A stretch of 64,000 bases of DNA from Sepiola atlantica (lineage: Eukaryota; Mollusca; Cephalopoda; Sepiida; Sepiolidae): the NCBI GenBank assembly GCA_963556195.1, contig OY744516.1:30101183-30165182 (forward strand), read 5' to 3'. The notes under the pieces were generated by a model. It saw only the letters and a program-made list of their open reading frames with translations, was not told where the DNA came from and did no database searches. Below, in pieces: positions 31,810 to 42,354 of the stretch. Each line of letters starts with the position of its first letter. Positions within the stretch are counted from its first letter, which is position 1. Position numbers and translations under genes: made by a program.

Positions 31810-33719
31810 TCCTTTTTTGATCCATAGATCGTGACTAACGGTTTATGGTCGGTTTCAAGTAAGAATTGTCTACCATATAAATATCGGTGAAATTTAGTCA
31901 CGGAAAAGATTATGCTCAATGCTTCTTTTTCGATTTGTGAATATGCCCTCTCAGCTGGTATCAGCGTTCTCGAAGCGTGCGCTATTGGTTTTCTAGACCC
32001 ATCCGGCATAATATGTTGAATGCATGCTCCTAAGCCGTAGGAACTAGCGTCACTAGCGACGACTATTTTTAATTTTGTGTCAAAGTGCGTTAAGAATAAT
32101 TCGGATGTTAGTGCGCTCTTTATTTTGTCAAAAGTGGTTTGACATTCTTGCGTCCAGTTCCAAGGTGTATCCTTTTTAAGCAGATTATTTAAGGGGGCTC
32201 GCAAGTTATGCATTCCTTCAATAAAAGATTGATAATAATTTGCGAGTCCTAAGAAACTCTGCAAGGTTGTTACGTTATCAGGTGCTGGCATATTTTTTAT
32301 TGCCGCAGATCTGTTTGGGTCTGGACATCGTCCATGTTTGTTTATTATGTGTCCAAGATACTTAATCTCGCTCATACAAAAGTCACATTTACTTTCTTTT
32401 ACTTTAAAGCCGAATTCTTGTATTCGAGTAAATACTTGTTTCAAATGTTCCTTATGTTCTTGTAGGGATTTGCTCCTGACAACAATGTCGTCCAGGTATG
32501 CACATGCGCACTCAATACCACTTAGCATGGTGTCCATCGCTTGCTGAAAAATGGCAGGCGCTACTTTGATGCCAAAGGGCAATCGGTTGTATTTGTATAA
32601 ACCCTTATGCGTATTGATGCATAGTATTTTTGAGCAATTTTCCTCGACCGGTATTTGCAAATATGCGTCGCTCAAGTCTATCTTAGAGAAGATATTACCA
32701 CCATTTAACTTCGTGAATATTTCCTCTGGGCTTGGTAGAGGGTAATGGTGATCTTTTAATAGGGAGTTGACCCCCGTCGAAAAATCTGCGCACACTCTAA
32801 CTTCGTCATTCTTTTTCTTTACGTATACGGTGGGGGCTGCCCACTCGCTGTGTTCTATTTTTGATAGAATTCCTGTCTGTTCCAATCTATCTAATTCTTT
32901 ATTAATCTTTTCCAACCCAGCGAACGGAACGTTTCGCTTTTTTCTAAAAATTGGGCTGGCGTTTTCTTTAAGTTCAAACGAGGCCTTGAATTTATTACAG
33001 CGACCTAAGTTAGTCGTGAATGCTTCAGGAAATAATTCTTTTAAATCGTCTTTTATATTTACTGTTGTTGGAGAAGAACATTCTATTTTTTTACAGAATG
33101 TATTGATTGGCTTATCCCATAGTCCAAATTTCTCAATTAAATCTATTCCAAACAGATTTTCACTATTTTTCAGTACGAATATTTTTAATTTCTTCGTAAT
33201 CCCTTTTAATTTTATCGGAAGGACAACTTCTCCTTCAAATTTTATACCACCACCAGTTACCGTCCGGGCTGATTTACTCGTTTTCATCATGGTTGGTTTT
33301 TTACCCAACTTTTTCCATGTATTCAGGTTTATAATAGAAATATCGGAGCCGGAGTCGAGTTGTAACTTTATTGGTGTTTTAAATATTTCCACTTTTACGT
33401 ATTTTCGCCGATCTTTGTCTAATTTTGTATTTGATTTTGTTTGCTGTACTCTCTTTCTGGTGTAATCTTTATATCTGCAGCAATCGCTTTTGTGTCCCAC
33501 CTTCTTACAAATGTAGCATTTTTTCTTCTTATAAGGACAATCTGATTCCCAATGCTTTTCTGCACATCTCTTACAGTTATATCTAGGAAGAGGTTTGTTA
33601 TATTCTGTCCTATATTTATGGTTATTAGGATTGTAATATCCCGTTCCATTTCGATTGCTTTTCTTTGTAAAGTTCTTGGTTGGTGTGTATGGTTTTCTAA
33701 CTTTTCTTACATATGCCAC
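31731..33719 (-). CDS. Gypsy nucleocapsid-protease-RT-RNase H
   Basis: 662 residues. Two CCHC knuckles are visible at residues 49-61 (CKRC...H...C) and 68-81 (CYICKKVGHKSDCC). The aspartic protease motif LDSGSD is at 121-126. The RT core has SKIDLSDAYLQI at 345-356 and YLDD at 408-411. RNase H has VASDASSYG at 554-562 and TDHKPL at 623-628. The open frame extends upstream of the annotated Met towards the gag fragment. The last ~30 residues are out-of-frame sequence created by the frame break at about 31815. Confidence 0.9.
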   Translation of the reverse strand: MAYVRKVRKPYTPTKNFTKKSNRNGTGYYNPNNHKYRTEYNKPLPRYNCKRCAEKHWESDCPYKKKKCYICKKVGHKSDCCRYKDYTRKRVQQTKSNTKLDKDRRKYVKVEIFKTPIKLQLDSGSDISIINLNTWKKLGKKPTMMKTSKSARTVTGGGIKFEGEVVLPIKLKGITKKLKIFVLKNSENLFGIDLIEKFGLWDKPINTFCKKIECSSPTTVNIKDDLKELFPEAFTTNLGRCNKFKASFELKENASPIFRKKRNVPFAGLEKINKELDRLEQTGILSKIEHSEWAAPTVYVKKKNDEVRVCADFSTGVNSLLKDHHYPLPSPEEIFTKLNGGNIFSKIDLSDAYLQIPVEENCSKILCINTHKGLYKYNRLPFGIKVAPAIFQQAMDTMLSGIECACAYLDDIVVRSKSLQEHKEHLKQVFTRIQEFGFKVKESKCDFCMSEIKYLGHIINKHGRCPDPNRSAAIKNMPAPDNVTTLQSFLGLANYYQSFIEGMHNLRAPLNNLLKKDTPWNWTQECQTTFDKIKSALTSELFLTHFDTKLKIVVASDASSYGLGACIQHIMPDGSRKPIAHASRTLIPAERAYSQIEKEALSIIFSVTKFHRYLYGRQFLLETDHKPLVTIYGSKKDCRYTPQIDCCAGVQSYLITISSYNI

Positions 33720-33796
33720 TCCGGATTCTTCTATATTTTTTGAATCCTTTTTTAGTGTAATTGCCCTTTCACAGTCCTCTGCTAGTTTCTGGAGGG

Positions 33797-34246
33797 TTAA
33801 ATCTTGCTCAGATTCCAGATTTCTGCATTTTTCGTGGAAACTAACCCTTGTGCGAAGATTAGATATTTAAAATCTTCTACCGTTAGTTCCGCAAGCTTAA
33901 AATTATCGCAGTTTTTATTGACAACTGAAGCGTATGTCAAATAATCTTGGTTGTCCATCTTTCTTAGATTCATGCACAGCCATCTTTTATGAAAAAAAGA
34001 TATATTTGGATTAAATAATTCTTTTAGTAATTTCACAGCTTCCATGAACTCTAATTCCGCAGTTTTTTTAGGTAATATGTAATCTATGAATTTGCTGTGT
34101 TCTGATGTACCCAATTTCCTGAGTAAGAGGCTCACTTCCTGGCTATTTGGCCAATTTTTGCAGTCCAGTTGAAAGACATCCTCGTATCTTGTATAGTATG
34201 CTTCAAAAGTCTTTCCTTCCTCCGGCACATAATTAAATGTGTCCAT
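33797..34246 (-). pseudogene. Gypsy gag (capsid) fragment
   Basis: 149 residues containing the retrotransposon gag segment (YVPEEGKTFEAYYTRYEDVF, LLLRKLGTSEH, KRWLCMNLRKMDNQDYLTYA, LIFAQGLVS). Breaks in frame lie downstream near 33810-33835, before the nucleocapsid frame resumes. A further break lies upstream near 34330-34345, between an ATG-led N-terminal frame that starts near 34405 and this segment. An A-rich run of about 15 bases precedes that upstream ATG. Confidence 0.85.
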
Positions 34247-34954
34247 ACTATTAAAGATAGTTGTATGGGAGAAATTAACACTGTCGACATTTTCTCGATT
34301 ACTCTTTAGTAGTTCCAGTGTTTTAGCAAAACGTTCATTTTGTCTTTCCTCGCTTGTGCCTGTAAAAATTTCATGAACATTTTTGATAAGTCTTCCATTT
34401 TTTTTTTTTTTTCGTGACGTTTTACTGTATTATCCGTTATCCAGTGACAACTTTTAAAAAAAAAATCCTTTCCTTGAGCTTTAATTTCTAGCTATGGTAT
34501 TTCCTTTTAGTACCGCCGCCAAACAAATTATTAATTAAAAGATTCCTTTAGTTGTTGTTTTGCTAACGGGGAGCAGTAATTAGAATCCACTGGTGAACTT
34601 TTTTTTTTCGTAGGTTACTTCCTTGCTTTTCGTAATACGAGTCTGACCTGTCGTTTTGCGACAGAACAAAATCCGCTTTTCGTTTGCAAGTTGGTCCTTT
34701 AGTAATACAAAACAGATTTGTCGTTTAGCGACAAAACAAAAATTCACTTTTACATTCGTTTGCAACTCAGATTCCCAGAAAACGGCGTAAATTGTCGCTT
34801 TTGCCACGTTCGAGTTTTTTTTTTTTCACTTAAGTTGAAACTTTTCTTTAGCGTAAAATCCGTTTGCTCGTCAACACTTTGCATTGTACTTTTTTTTTTT
34901 TTAATAGTTCTTCGTCAAACTCTTATATTTGACGCTTCATATCTCGTCGCCAAC

Positions 34955-35225
34955 TGTTGTGGTTGCAAGGTTGAACAATAATTAGTGAGGAATACAATGA
35001 AGACGCAAACAACAAGGAGAATGCAATAAGTGTATTAAAGAAAAGGTATAGTTACAGTATGTACAAATGAAGGTGTCGAGACAGAGAGTCTTGGTGGGAG
35101 GACATGTACGCTCTTCGGCGTCACTTCCGGTGGCATTTAGGTAACACACACTAAGGCCAACCTAGGCTTGCCATTTATAGTGTAACGTTATTCGTATATG
35201 CAAATGAGTGGTTGCCACCACAACA
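34955..35225 (-). repeat. 5' LTR of the Gypsy element
   Basis: 271 bp, almost identical to 30085-30358. The leader between it and gag (34410-34954) contains repeated CGTTTAGCGACA-like and poly(T) stretches and the tRNA-Ser-type primer site at its edge. Confidence 0.95.
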
Positions 35226-35490
35226 GTTAGGCAATGGAAACGTGATGTGAACAGAAAGCCTCCTTCGCACAACACCATAAACAATCAAATATTCTACAAA
35301 GAGTCGTAAATTCCTTGCAAAAAAGAATGGAACTATGCATGCAGAACGAAGGTGGAAATTTTGAAAATGTGCTGTAATTTTAAACTCCCATAAATGAATT
35401 TGTTGAATAAACTTTCTGTTTTGTATTACCGTATTTTTTTAACTGTAGAATTTCAAAAATAAATAGCTAAGTGACTTATGAATCACCCTG

Positions 35491-35501
<11 letters not shown>

Positions 35502-35561
<60 letters not shown>
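35502..35561. repeat. (TA)n microsatellite
   Basis: About 60 bp of TA between the mariner-like element and the next foldback repeat. Confidence 0.95.
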
Positions 35562-35564
<3 letters not shown>

Positions 35565-36299
35565 GCAATCCAACAAAAGATATAAGCGTCAACTAATATC
35601 TTATAATTAGTGAAACATCCGGATAAAAAACTGAATCTCAATATACTGGATAGAGCATTAATATTATAATATAAAATGAAGTAATAAAATAAGGTGTCAA
35701 TCAAATTTTATTAGAATTCAAAGTTAAAGCAAAGTATCCTTAAGTCCTTAGCTCATGAGTTTTCAAAGATAATTCTTCTCTTCAGAGGACCATTACCGCA
35801 GTTATACTACTACAGGTAATAAAATTACGCTTTGAAAATATATAAAATTATATACACAAATACATAAAAATACATAACATCAAACATATCAACCCAAAAA
35901 CATACTTTTTGTTGAATCCATACAGTCCATCCAGGTCATACAAATTGAAAAGCATAATCAGGAAAGACATTACTCCAAGTTACAAACAGCAGTCCATATA
36001 CGTGAAATTGAAGGGGCTGGCAAAGTTATCCAGTCGCGAAATGTGTCAATATTCAATGTTAATGATAACTAAATCAAATAATACAGAAAGTCCAATCAAA
36101 GTTCCAAAATCCCGAAATGTGCAACCCAAGTCAAATCAAAGTTCGTTGTTTAATTTGAAAACCCGTTAAATCCGAATTGAGCAAAGAAGAATTATCTTTG
36201 AAGAATTATCTTTGAAAACTCATGAGCTAAGGACTTAAAGATACTTTGCTTCAACTTTGAATTCTAATAAAATTTGATTGACACCTTATTTTATTACTT

Positions 36300-36354
<55 letters not shown>
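35562..36354 (+). repeat. Hairpin-headed foldback repeat, 107-bp arms, 420-bp spacer
   Basis: ACATCCGGATAAAAAACTG (35615) precedes a TCTC-N13-GAGC head at 35636-35656. Inverted arms at 35671-35778 and 36201-36307 are separated by about 420 bp without coding signal. (TA)n tracts bound the unit (35502-35561 and 36306-36354). It has the same upstream block and head as the 10.43-kb unit, but different arms. Confidence 0.85.
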
Positions 36355-36359
<5 letters not shown>

Positions 36360-36419
36360 TCATGTATCTACATAAAATATTATAAGGAGATATAATCTTT
36401 TATGTATCGATTTTCAGAC

Positions 36420-36777
36420 CTTCAACAACTTCAACAGTGCTCAATACGTGAGTAGAGCTAGATAGTAAGTTATGAAAATATATTTATGCCAATTAAGCTA
36501 AAAAGAGGCTTTCGCGTTTCATCTCCATAAGGAATCTTCAGGATAAAAATATATTTATAACAATTAAGCTACACAACGGCTTCCGCCTGTTATCCCCGTA
36601 GGGGATCTTCGGGATGAAAATATATTTATGGCAATTAAGCTACACAGAGGCTTTTCCGTTTCATTCCTGTCGGGAATATTAAGGCTAAAATGCATTTTAG
36701 CCTGAATATTCCCTATGGGGATGAAACGCGGAAGCTTTTGTGAAGCTTAATTGCCATAAATATATTTTCATAACTTA

Positions 36778-36780
<3 letters not shown>
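36420..36780. repeat. ~71-bp tandem units plus an inverted unit, with hairpin head
   Basis: A GCTC-N12-GAGC head occupies 36439-36458. Three direct units follow (starting near 36474, 36544 and 36615), each with AAAATATATTTAT, CAATTAAGCTA and a GG(A/G)AT(C/A)TTC-like block. A fourth unit is inverted (36690-36778). A single diverged unit also occurs at 28938-29040. Confidence 0.8.

Positions 36781-36860
<80 letters not shown>
36780..36860. repeat. (TA)n microsatellite
   Basis: About 80 bp of TA. A separate GA-rich run lies at 36920-36990. Confidence 0.95.
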
Positions 36861-36863
<3 letters not shown>

Positions 36864-36933
36864 GTTTCAGATGCTCGGATGGTGTTACACCTACCCTTCC
36901 CTTTATAGCATTGAGAGCAGAGTGAGAGAAAGA

Positions 36934-36964
<31 letters not shown>

Positions 36965-37089
36965 TGGGGGGTGGGGGTGGGAGAGAGATATAGTTATACA
37001 TACACACATGCATGCATACACACAAACAGACATACGTACACATGCACACTTACATATAATCAGACATATATTCATGTATAGATAGATAG

Positions 37090-37715
37090 ATAGATAGATA
37101 GAGTTTGAATTTAATTGTTTAATATCTAATCATTTTAGGCTCATGGCCTTGTGTTCATGTGACAGCAAGTCCCTTAAACTTTTCTAAATTCTTTCCTTTT
37201 CTCCAATGATTTGTCTGAATAGTTGAAATTCTTTTCACTGATGTTATTATCACGCAGAGAAACACTGTAAGGCTCGAGGTAGTAGGTGTGTTATTCCGAT
37301 GACCTTGCGAAAGGTCAGCGAATTGGGTCGTGGTGTGGGCAAATCAGAGAACAAAAAGAAGGAAGAGGAAGTGGAACGGCAATATTAAGGAGTGCAGGGA
37401 AAGTAATACAAAAAGAAAAATGTAAAGTGATATCTCTATCCTAGACCGTCGACCGAGTATCCCCGACCTAGAAATAGAAACTACTTGTTATTTATTTATT
37501 TATTTTATTTTTTGTATGAGGCTATTAAGTTACGCCCTCTCGAAGTGCTAGATACAGACTTCAATTTGGGCGTAGTTAAAACAAATATTTTATCTTTAAT
37601 TTTGAAATGAAAAAATAAGAATACAAGTAAGATATTATTATCAGAAAAGTAAGTAATTCGAACCTCCCGAAACAGCAACAACAGAAAATGAAACAAAATG
37701 AAGACGTCTGGTTCA
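37090..37715. other. Unassigned spacer
   Basis: A short (GATA)n at 37079-37102 lies at its left edge. Nothing else was recognised. Confidence 0.35.
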
Positions 37716-37719
37716 TAAA

Positions 37720-37945
37720 ACAATTGGGAGGTGACAGTGGCTCGGTGGTTAACGACACGGACTAACAACCTGCGTGTGTCAAGTTCGAATCCAGTTTGTT
37801 CCACAGAAACATTTTCAGTTAGGATGTTGGCAATCTTCACGTAGTCACCTTGTAAGTACCCGATGTCTTCTTTATAGTAAGAATTTTAACTAAAAAGAAA
37901 CGAATGTCTACAATAGAATCTTCTGATTCATACGAAAAAAAAAAA
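37720..37945 (+). mobile_element. tRNA-derived SINE, copy 1
   Basis: An A-box-like AGTGGCTCGGTGGTTAACGA (37737) and a B-box AGTTCGAATCC (37782-37792) are spaced as in a tRNA-type pol III promoter. They are followed by a shared body (GTTCCACAGAAACA, AGGATGTTGGCAA, GTACCCGATGT) and a CTGATTCATACGAA tail ending in A-rich sequence. The matching copy is at 43.8 kb. The head would not fold into a functional tRNA. Confidence 0.8.
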
Positions 37946-37949
37946 TGGA

Positions 37950-38690
37950 ACAATTATGATGAACTTCGTACCAAAAACGTCTGAAAAAGTTACATTAAAA
38001 CCCTGGCTAAACAAAACCATTGATTTTTTTAAAAAAAAGTTGATCTAAATAAACCTTTTAGAAGTTGATGTTATAAATGTTCGTCTTTGTGTGCTAAAAT
38101 AGAAATCCTGAATATCTCATGGGCTTATAATATAGACCATTCTTGAAATAAGGGCATGTTCCATACATGGGCTACCTTACAAAGTTAGAAGGAAAATAAT
38201 ACACTTTTTGTTTTTTGGAGTTTTTTTGTTTTAAAATTACGTCATATATATATATATATATCAAGGGAGGCGCGAGAGCGCTCTATCCCTTAAAAGACTT
38301 CAAGAATCCAACATGGCGTTTCAAGTTTAAAAAATGTATTAGAATTTTATTCCGAGATAAGAAATACAATTTAAGTTTCATCCCACCTCCAAAAAAAACA
38401 TGACTTTTAATTCATTAAACATTTTACTATATTGTAAACAAACTTCGTTTTGAAAAAAAACGACCCCAAAACACACATTTTAATTTATTTCAATCAATGT
38501 TCTATTCATTAATTATTTTAAATTATGGGTTTTGCGTTACTCTAATAAATTCGTAATCTTTCATTTTTGATTTATTTGCAAGTTAAAAACATCATTTGTT
38601 ATTTTTATGAAATAAGAGCAAATTATTCCAAAACAAAACCAAAAAACACATTTTATTTTATTTCAATAATAATAATTTATTTATAAATAT
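37950..38690. other. AT-rich spacer with a short dispersed block
   Basis: 38262-38300 (TCAAGGGAGGCGCGAGAGCG) recurs at 39028-39060. The rest is unassigned. Confidence 0.4.
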
Positions 38691-39060
38691 TCTTATAAAC
38701 CCCCTTTAAGAAATTAAAGTTGAGCACTGTCCTGGAATGTTAAAAATATTCTTTCCCTTAGTTTTATGCAAGGTTTCGTAAACGTTCGTTGAACCCTCTT
38801 GATCGTCTACTGTTTGCTGTCCGCTTTCTTAGAGCACACATAGAACTTAATTCCCCTTAATCACGTAATAATTCCCGATGGCTGTGGGGATAGAGCGATA
38901 TCTTGCGGAGTCTCAGCTGATTCTGTGAACTATGTACGCACCCTACGATTGTCTTAAATGATCACTTCCTGCACTGGTGATAGCAATAAGCTTGAAACGC
39001 CGGCGTCTACAGGTAATAATAATTTAATCAAGGGAGGGGCGAGAGGGCTCTATCACTTAA
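38690..39060. repeat. Second copy of the 28.6-kb dispersed repeat
   Basis: It shares the AAATTAAAGT block, CACGTAATAA and CTTGAAACGCCGGCGT in the same order. It is followed by the TCAAGGGAGG block also found at 38262. Confidence 0.55.
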
Positions 39061-39465
39061 TAGACTACACGAATGGCCTATGCTGGAAATCTCATTTCTT
39101 TGATCAATCATAACTAAAAAACCAACAAAGCAAATTAGTTAAAACTTTGCACAAAATTTTTATTTGATAGGTTCTATAAGTGTGTAGAATTTCAGCATCA
39201 TTAGTCAAGGCAACCCAGAGATCCAGAAAGTTCAGTCATGAAATCATGTTATCTGTGTGTACGTACGTACGTGCCACCCTGTATCTCATCAACTATTTGA
39301 TGGATTCAGCTGATTGTTTGCAAATATAGAGGTTCTAGGGTCTAGTTGATGACATTTTAATTTCAGTTTACCATATACCTTAGTTTTCCAGAAAATTCCA
39401 AAATAACTTTAAAATGACCATTGTATTGAGGCATAGCCTTTACAAAAGTAGTGACATTCCATAAT

Positions 39466-39840
39466 AAATGCCAGTATACTGAAATCATATGCCCTTAATA
39501 GGGTTAAGATGAAAATTTATATACACTAAATGTACAAAAGCAAGGAAATTCCCAAATGTTTACACTTTTATTGTCATTAAGAGTATGACTACATATCAAC
39601 CAAACCATTTCATTATCACATCACTACAGTATAAATCTCTATGCATGAGTGGATGAAGTGTGTGAGGTGTGCTGAAGAAAAATTCTTACCAGTAAAATAC
39701 ATAGCCCTGTTGTGCTCGCATGCCCTTAATGACAATAAAAGTGTAAAAAATTGGGAATTTCCTTGCTTTTGTACATTTAGTGTATATGAATTTTCATCTT
39801 AACATTATTAAAGGCATATGATTTCTGTATACTGGCATTT
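39466..39840. repeat. Foldback element, ~116-bp arms, ~143-bp spacer
   Basis: 39466-39581 pairs with 39725-39840 with about ten differences. Both arms include ATATACACTAAATGTACAAA and AGCAAGGAAATTCCCAA. The right arm ends 8 bp before (TA)n at 39848. No transposase is visible. It is consistent with a MITE. Confidence 0.85.
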
Positions 39841-39846
39841 TTCATG

Positions 39847-39970
<124 letters not shown>

Positions 39971-39974
39971 TTAG

Positions 39975-40865
39975 GCAGCAAAACGTTATTTACGCAGGCT
40001 TCATTAAAGACTACGAAATTTTCTCTTTTTGTTATTTTCCTTATTAGCTTCTCGACGCGGCGAGCGAGTTTTTTAAATTTCAGTTGTTAGTTTAAACATT
40101 ATGGCTCTGAGTGTTGTGTTTCGCCGGTCATCTCTCTAGCGCTTTCCATCTTTCGATCGTCATCAGAAGTTGTGTCTTATTTCTTGTCTTTGTGTGGTTA
40201 GTCTTTTTATAGGTTTTTTGTTTTGTTTTTCTTATTTTAATTTTTGATTATGGAATACGGATAGGCTGTTTGTGCCAGTATTAAATGATATTCTGTGAGC
40301 TGCAGTTGTTTAATGTACATAACTTTAAGGATTTTTAGTGTGTGTGTATAATCATTTGTATGGATAATTTTAGTGTTAGTTGTTAGTATTTTTCTTATTT
40401 CGGCTGATTGTATAGACTTTTGTGTGAGATGATATGTCGTTGAATAGCGCTTGTATCGTTTAGGTGGTATGTAAGACGTCCTACGGTCGTAACACCTAAA
40501 CGATACAATTTGCTGTATAACTGAGTGTGAACAACTCTATGGTCTTGCTATGCTAAATGTTGGCTTCTAAGTTGGTGTCTATACCCTGTGCTTATAAAGG
40601 AACTCTATATTAATAAAAACTCATATCGTCTAAGAAACGATCGTACACAAACTGCTGTTTATGCTGAATTCTTGGAGCGTAAATAAATGATTATGTCGTA
40701 ATTAAGTTTACTTAAGATATATATTGTTTTTACCCTGTAAAGGGTCCGGAATAAAAACACGAATTTGAGGTTTAGAGAAAACAAGTATATTTAAGAAAAG
40801 TATAATACAACAGAGAACAAGAGTGGTTGTACGTCAGTCTTGATTGCCAGTATAAGGTGGTGTGG
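39975..40865. other. Unassigned sequence with a short hairpin
   Basis: GTATCGTTTAGGTG (40453-40466) pairs perfectly with 40493-40506 around a 26-bp loop. No gene was recognised. Confidence 0.5.
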
Positions 40866-40869
40866 TTCC

Positions 40870-41080
40870 AGGTATTTACTTCCTTCCAACTGCAGGAAGA
40901 TGTGGCACAAGGTCGGAAGGTGGGGAGAGTCAAGCCAGCACCCCTAAAGAAGGAAAAAAATTGTTTGAGCAGCCTCGTCGGTATTCCCCGGTCGGAGCGC
41001 CTCAGACAGTAAGCAATAAACGCACTCCACCCCAACGAGGCCTGGGAGGGTAAACCTCTTAGGACTACCCAGGACTAATG
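40870..41080 (-). mobile_element. Diverged copy of the U2-headed SINE family body
   Basis: On the plus strand the blocks TGTGGCACAAGGTCGG, TATTCCCCGGTCGGAGCGCC, CAGTAAGCAATAAACGCACT and GCCTGGGAGGGTAAACCTC follow the order of the SINE read backwards. The U2 head is not recognisable. Confidence 0.75.
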
Positions 41081-41089
41081 CTTGATAGA

Positions 41090-41560
41090 TAAAAGGCCAC
41101 CGAAATGACCCAGTTCCTGTCGGGATGGGGATGGGGTAGATCTAATACTGAGAAGCATGCGAGTGGAAGAGTTCAAGTATTCCGTTATACGAAAGGTACC
41201 ATACACCCCCCCCCCCACAAGCCTTACCTCCTCAGGAGTCATAGTATCGTTTCCTTTTTGAATTGACGCTATTCTCTGCACAGACGGAGTTTTCCTCTTG
41301 TGTTTATTATTTTTGACAAAGGGAAGTTTCTTTTCCCGAAATATTAAATAAATGATTTTTATAATCATCCAGACATCACACAAACAGCTAACGCCACACT
41401 TGCTGTTATGTAAGATTTTAAGAAAAAAATAAATAGTAAGTCCCATTTATTATTTTTGTTCCTTCCAGCTTACATCTTACCCGGAATTTGCATTGCCCAC
41501 AGCCTTTTAAAAACATACTACTACTATTCCCAGCAATGCTTAAAGCAAACTACCATTCTC
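41090..41560. other. Unassigned spacer
   Basis: A C11 run lies at about 41206. The 123-residue minus frame (41446-41075) has no domain that I can name. Confidence 0.35.
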
Positions 41561-41569
41561 CCTCCCTCC

Positions 41570-41669
<100 letters not shown>

Positions 41670-41699
41670 CAATCAATGAAAATTTAAAAATAAATGTTG

Positions 41700-41850
41700 T
41701 ATTTTAAATAATGACCTATCGTGATAATGAAAAGCTCAATATACTTGATAGAGCAATAAATCAAGAAAAAAAAGAAGATCTCTACACATTCAGATCGCAT
41801 GGATCTATCCGAGTGCTATTGCTCGGAATACCCAGACTTTATGCATGACA
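41700..41850 (+). repeat. Hairpin-headed repeat fragment without visible foldback arms
   Basis: CTATCGTGATAATGAAAA and then GCTC-N13-GAGC at 41734-41754, as at 20.15 kb. It lies just right of (TA)n. Only the head is recognisable; a right (TA)n follows at 42020. Confidence 0.7.
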
Positions 41851-42018
41851 TTAAAACATTTGAGTATTTCTATATTTTAATTTTTTAATTTAACATCATT
41901 TATTCGGGTTGATTGTCATATTGAGAATCCTTTTAGTCAAAAAGTCATTATATGTATATGTATATATTTTCATATTTTAAAAGCTTCTATGTTTGCGAAA
42001 TTTTCAAATCCTGCAATG

Positions 42019-42019
<1 letters not shown>

Positions 42020-42063
<44 letters not shown>
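42020..42063. repeat. (TA)n microsatellite
   Basis: TA tract left of the next repeat copy. Confidence 0.95.
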
Positions 42064-42065
<2 letters not shown>

Positions 42066-42273
42066 TACATGTATTGTATTAGTTTCTGTAAATGTAAATC
42101 CGTAGAAACTCAAGTGTTTATAAAAAGTGCTCAATACCAAGTAGAGCTGTTTATAAGTATAAATTTTTATTTATACAAACATTATTGGTTATATATGTGC
42201 ATACATGTTTCGGTTGCACTTTTCCAAGAAAGTCAACCTCACCAGACCAAGAATTTTTTCCTGAAAAATAAAA

Positions 42274-42277
<4 letters not shown>
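42064..42277 (+). repeat. Third copy of the 1.4-kb dispersed repeat, with intact hairpin head
   Basis: GCTC-N11-GAGC occupies 42129-42147. It is followed by TTTTTATTTATACAAACAT and TATGTGCATACATGTTTCGG, as at 1450-1515. (TA)n flanks both sides (42020-42063 and 42278-42350). Confidence 0.8.

Positions 42278-42350
<73 letters not shown>
42278..42350. repeat. (TA)n microsatellite
   Basis: About 73 bp of TA. Confidence 0.95.
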
Positions 42351-42352
<2 letters not shown>

Positions 42353-42354
42353 GA

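Larger units (their letters stand above)
30085..35225 (-). mobile_element. Young Gypsy LTR retrotransposon, minus strand
   Basis: LTRs lie at 30085-30358 (274 bp) and 34955-35225 (271 bp), each TGTTGT...ACAACA. They differ by one substitution and one 3-bp indel that I could see. The 5-bp duplication GTTAG flanks the element (30080-30084 and 35226-35230). On the minus strand the primer-binding site next to the 5' LTR reads TGGCGACGAG, matching the 3' end of tRNA-Ser as known for Mag-type elements. A purine run GGGAGGGGGG abuts the 3' LTR. The gag-pol order and the integrase after RNase H fit Gypsy. No env frame is present. At least three frame breaks make this copy inactive as sequenced. Confidence 0.95.
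29968..35493. mobile_element. Internally deleted mariner-like element, interrupted by a Gypsy insertion
   Basis: Terminal inverted repeats start CAGGGTGATTCATAAGTCAC at about 29968 and, inward from 35493, the same 20 bases. TA flanks both ends, a Tc1/mariner-type target site. Excluding the Gypsy insert the element is only about 380 bp. Residual frames include a RQWKRDVNRKPPSHNTINN-like helix-turn-helix piece and a terminal MELCMQNEGGNFENVL followed by a stop (35329-35375). Most transposase is therefore deleted. The outer sequence on both sides is a TA-rich microsatellite. Confidence 0.8.

Noticed and set aside
30586..33870. Several plus-strand open frames of 60-232 residues across the Gypsy element
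   Set aside because: They are antisense shadows of gag-pol and show no domains of their own.
37737..37800. Functional tRNA gene (also 43806-43855, 45749-45810, 57947-58008)
   Set aside because: Box-like motifs are present, but acceptor and anticodon stems do not form convincingly. At least the first two belong to one dispersed repeat, and the 45.7-kb one to a second repeat family.
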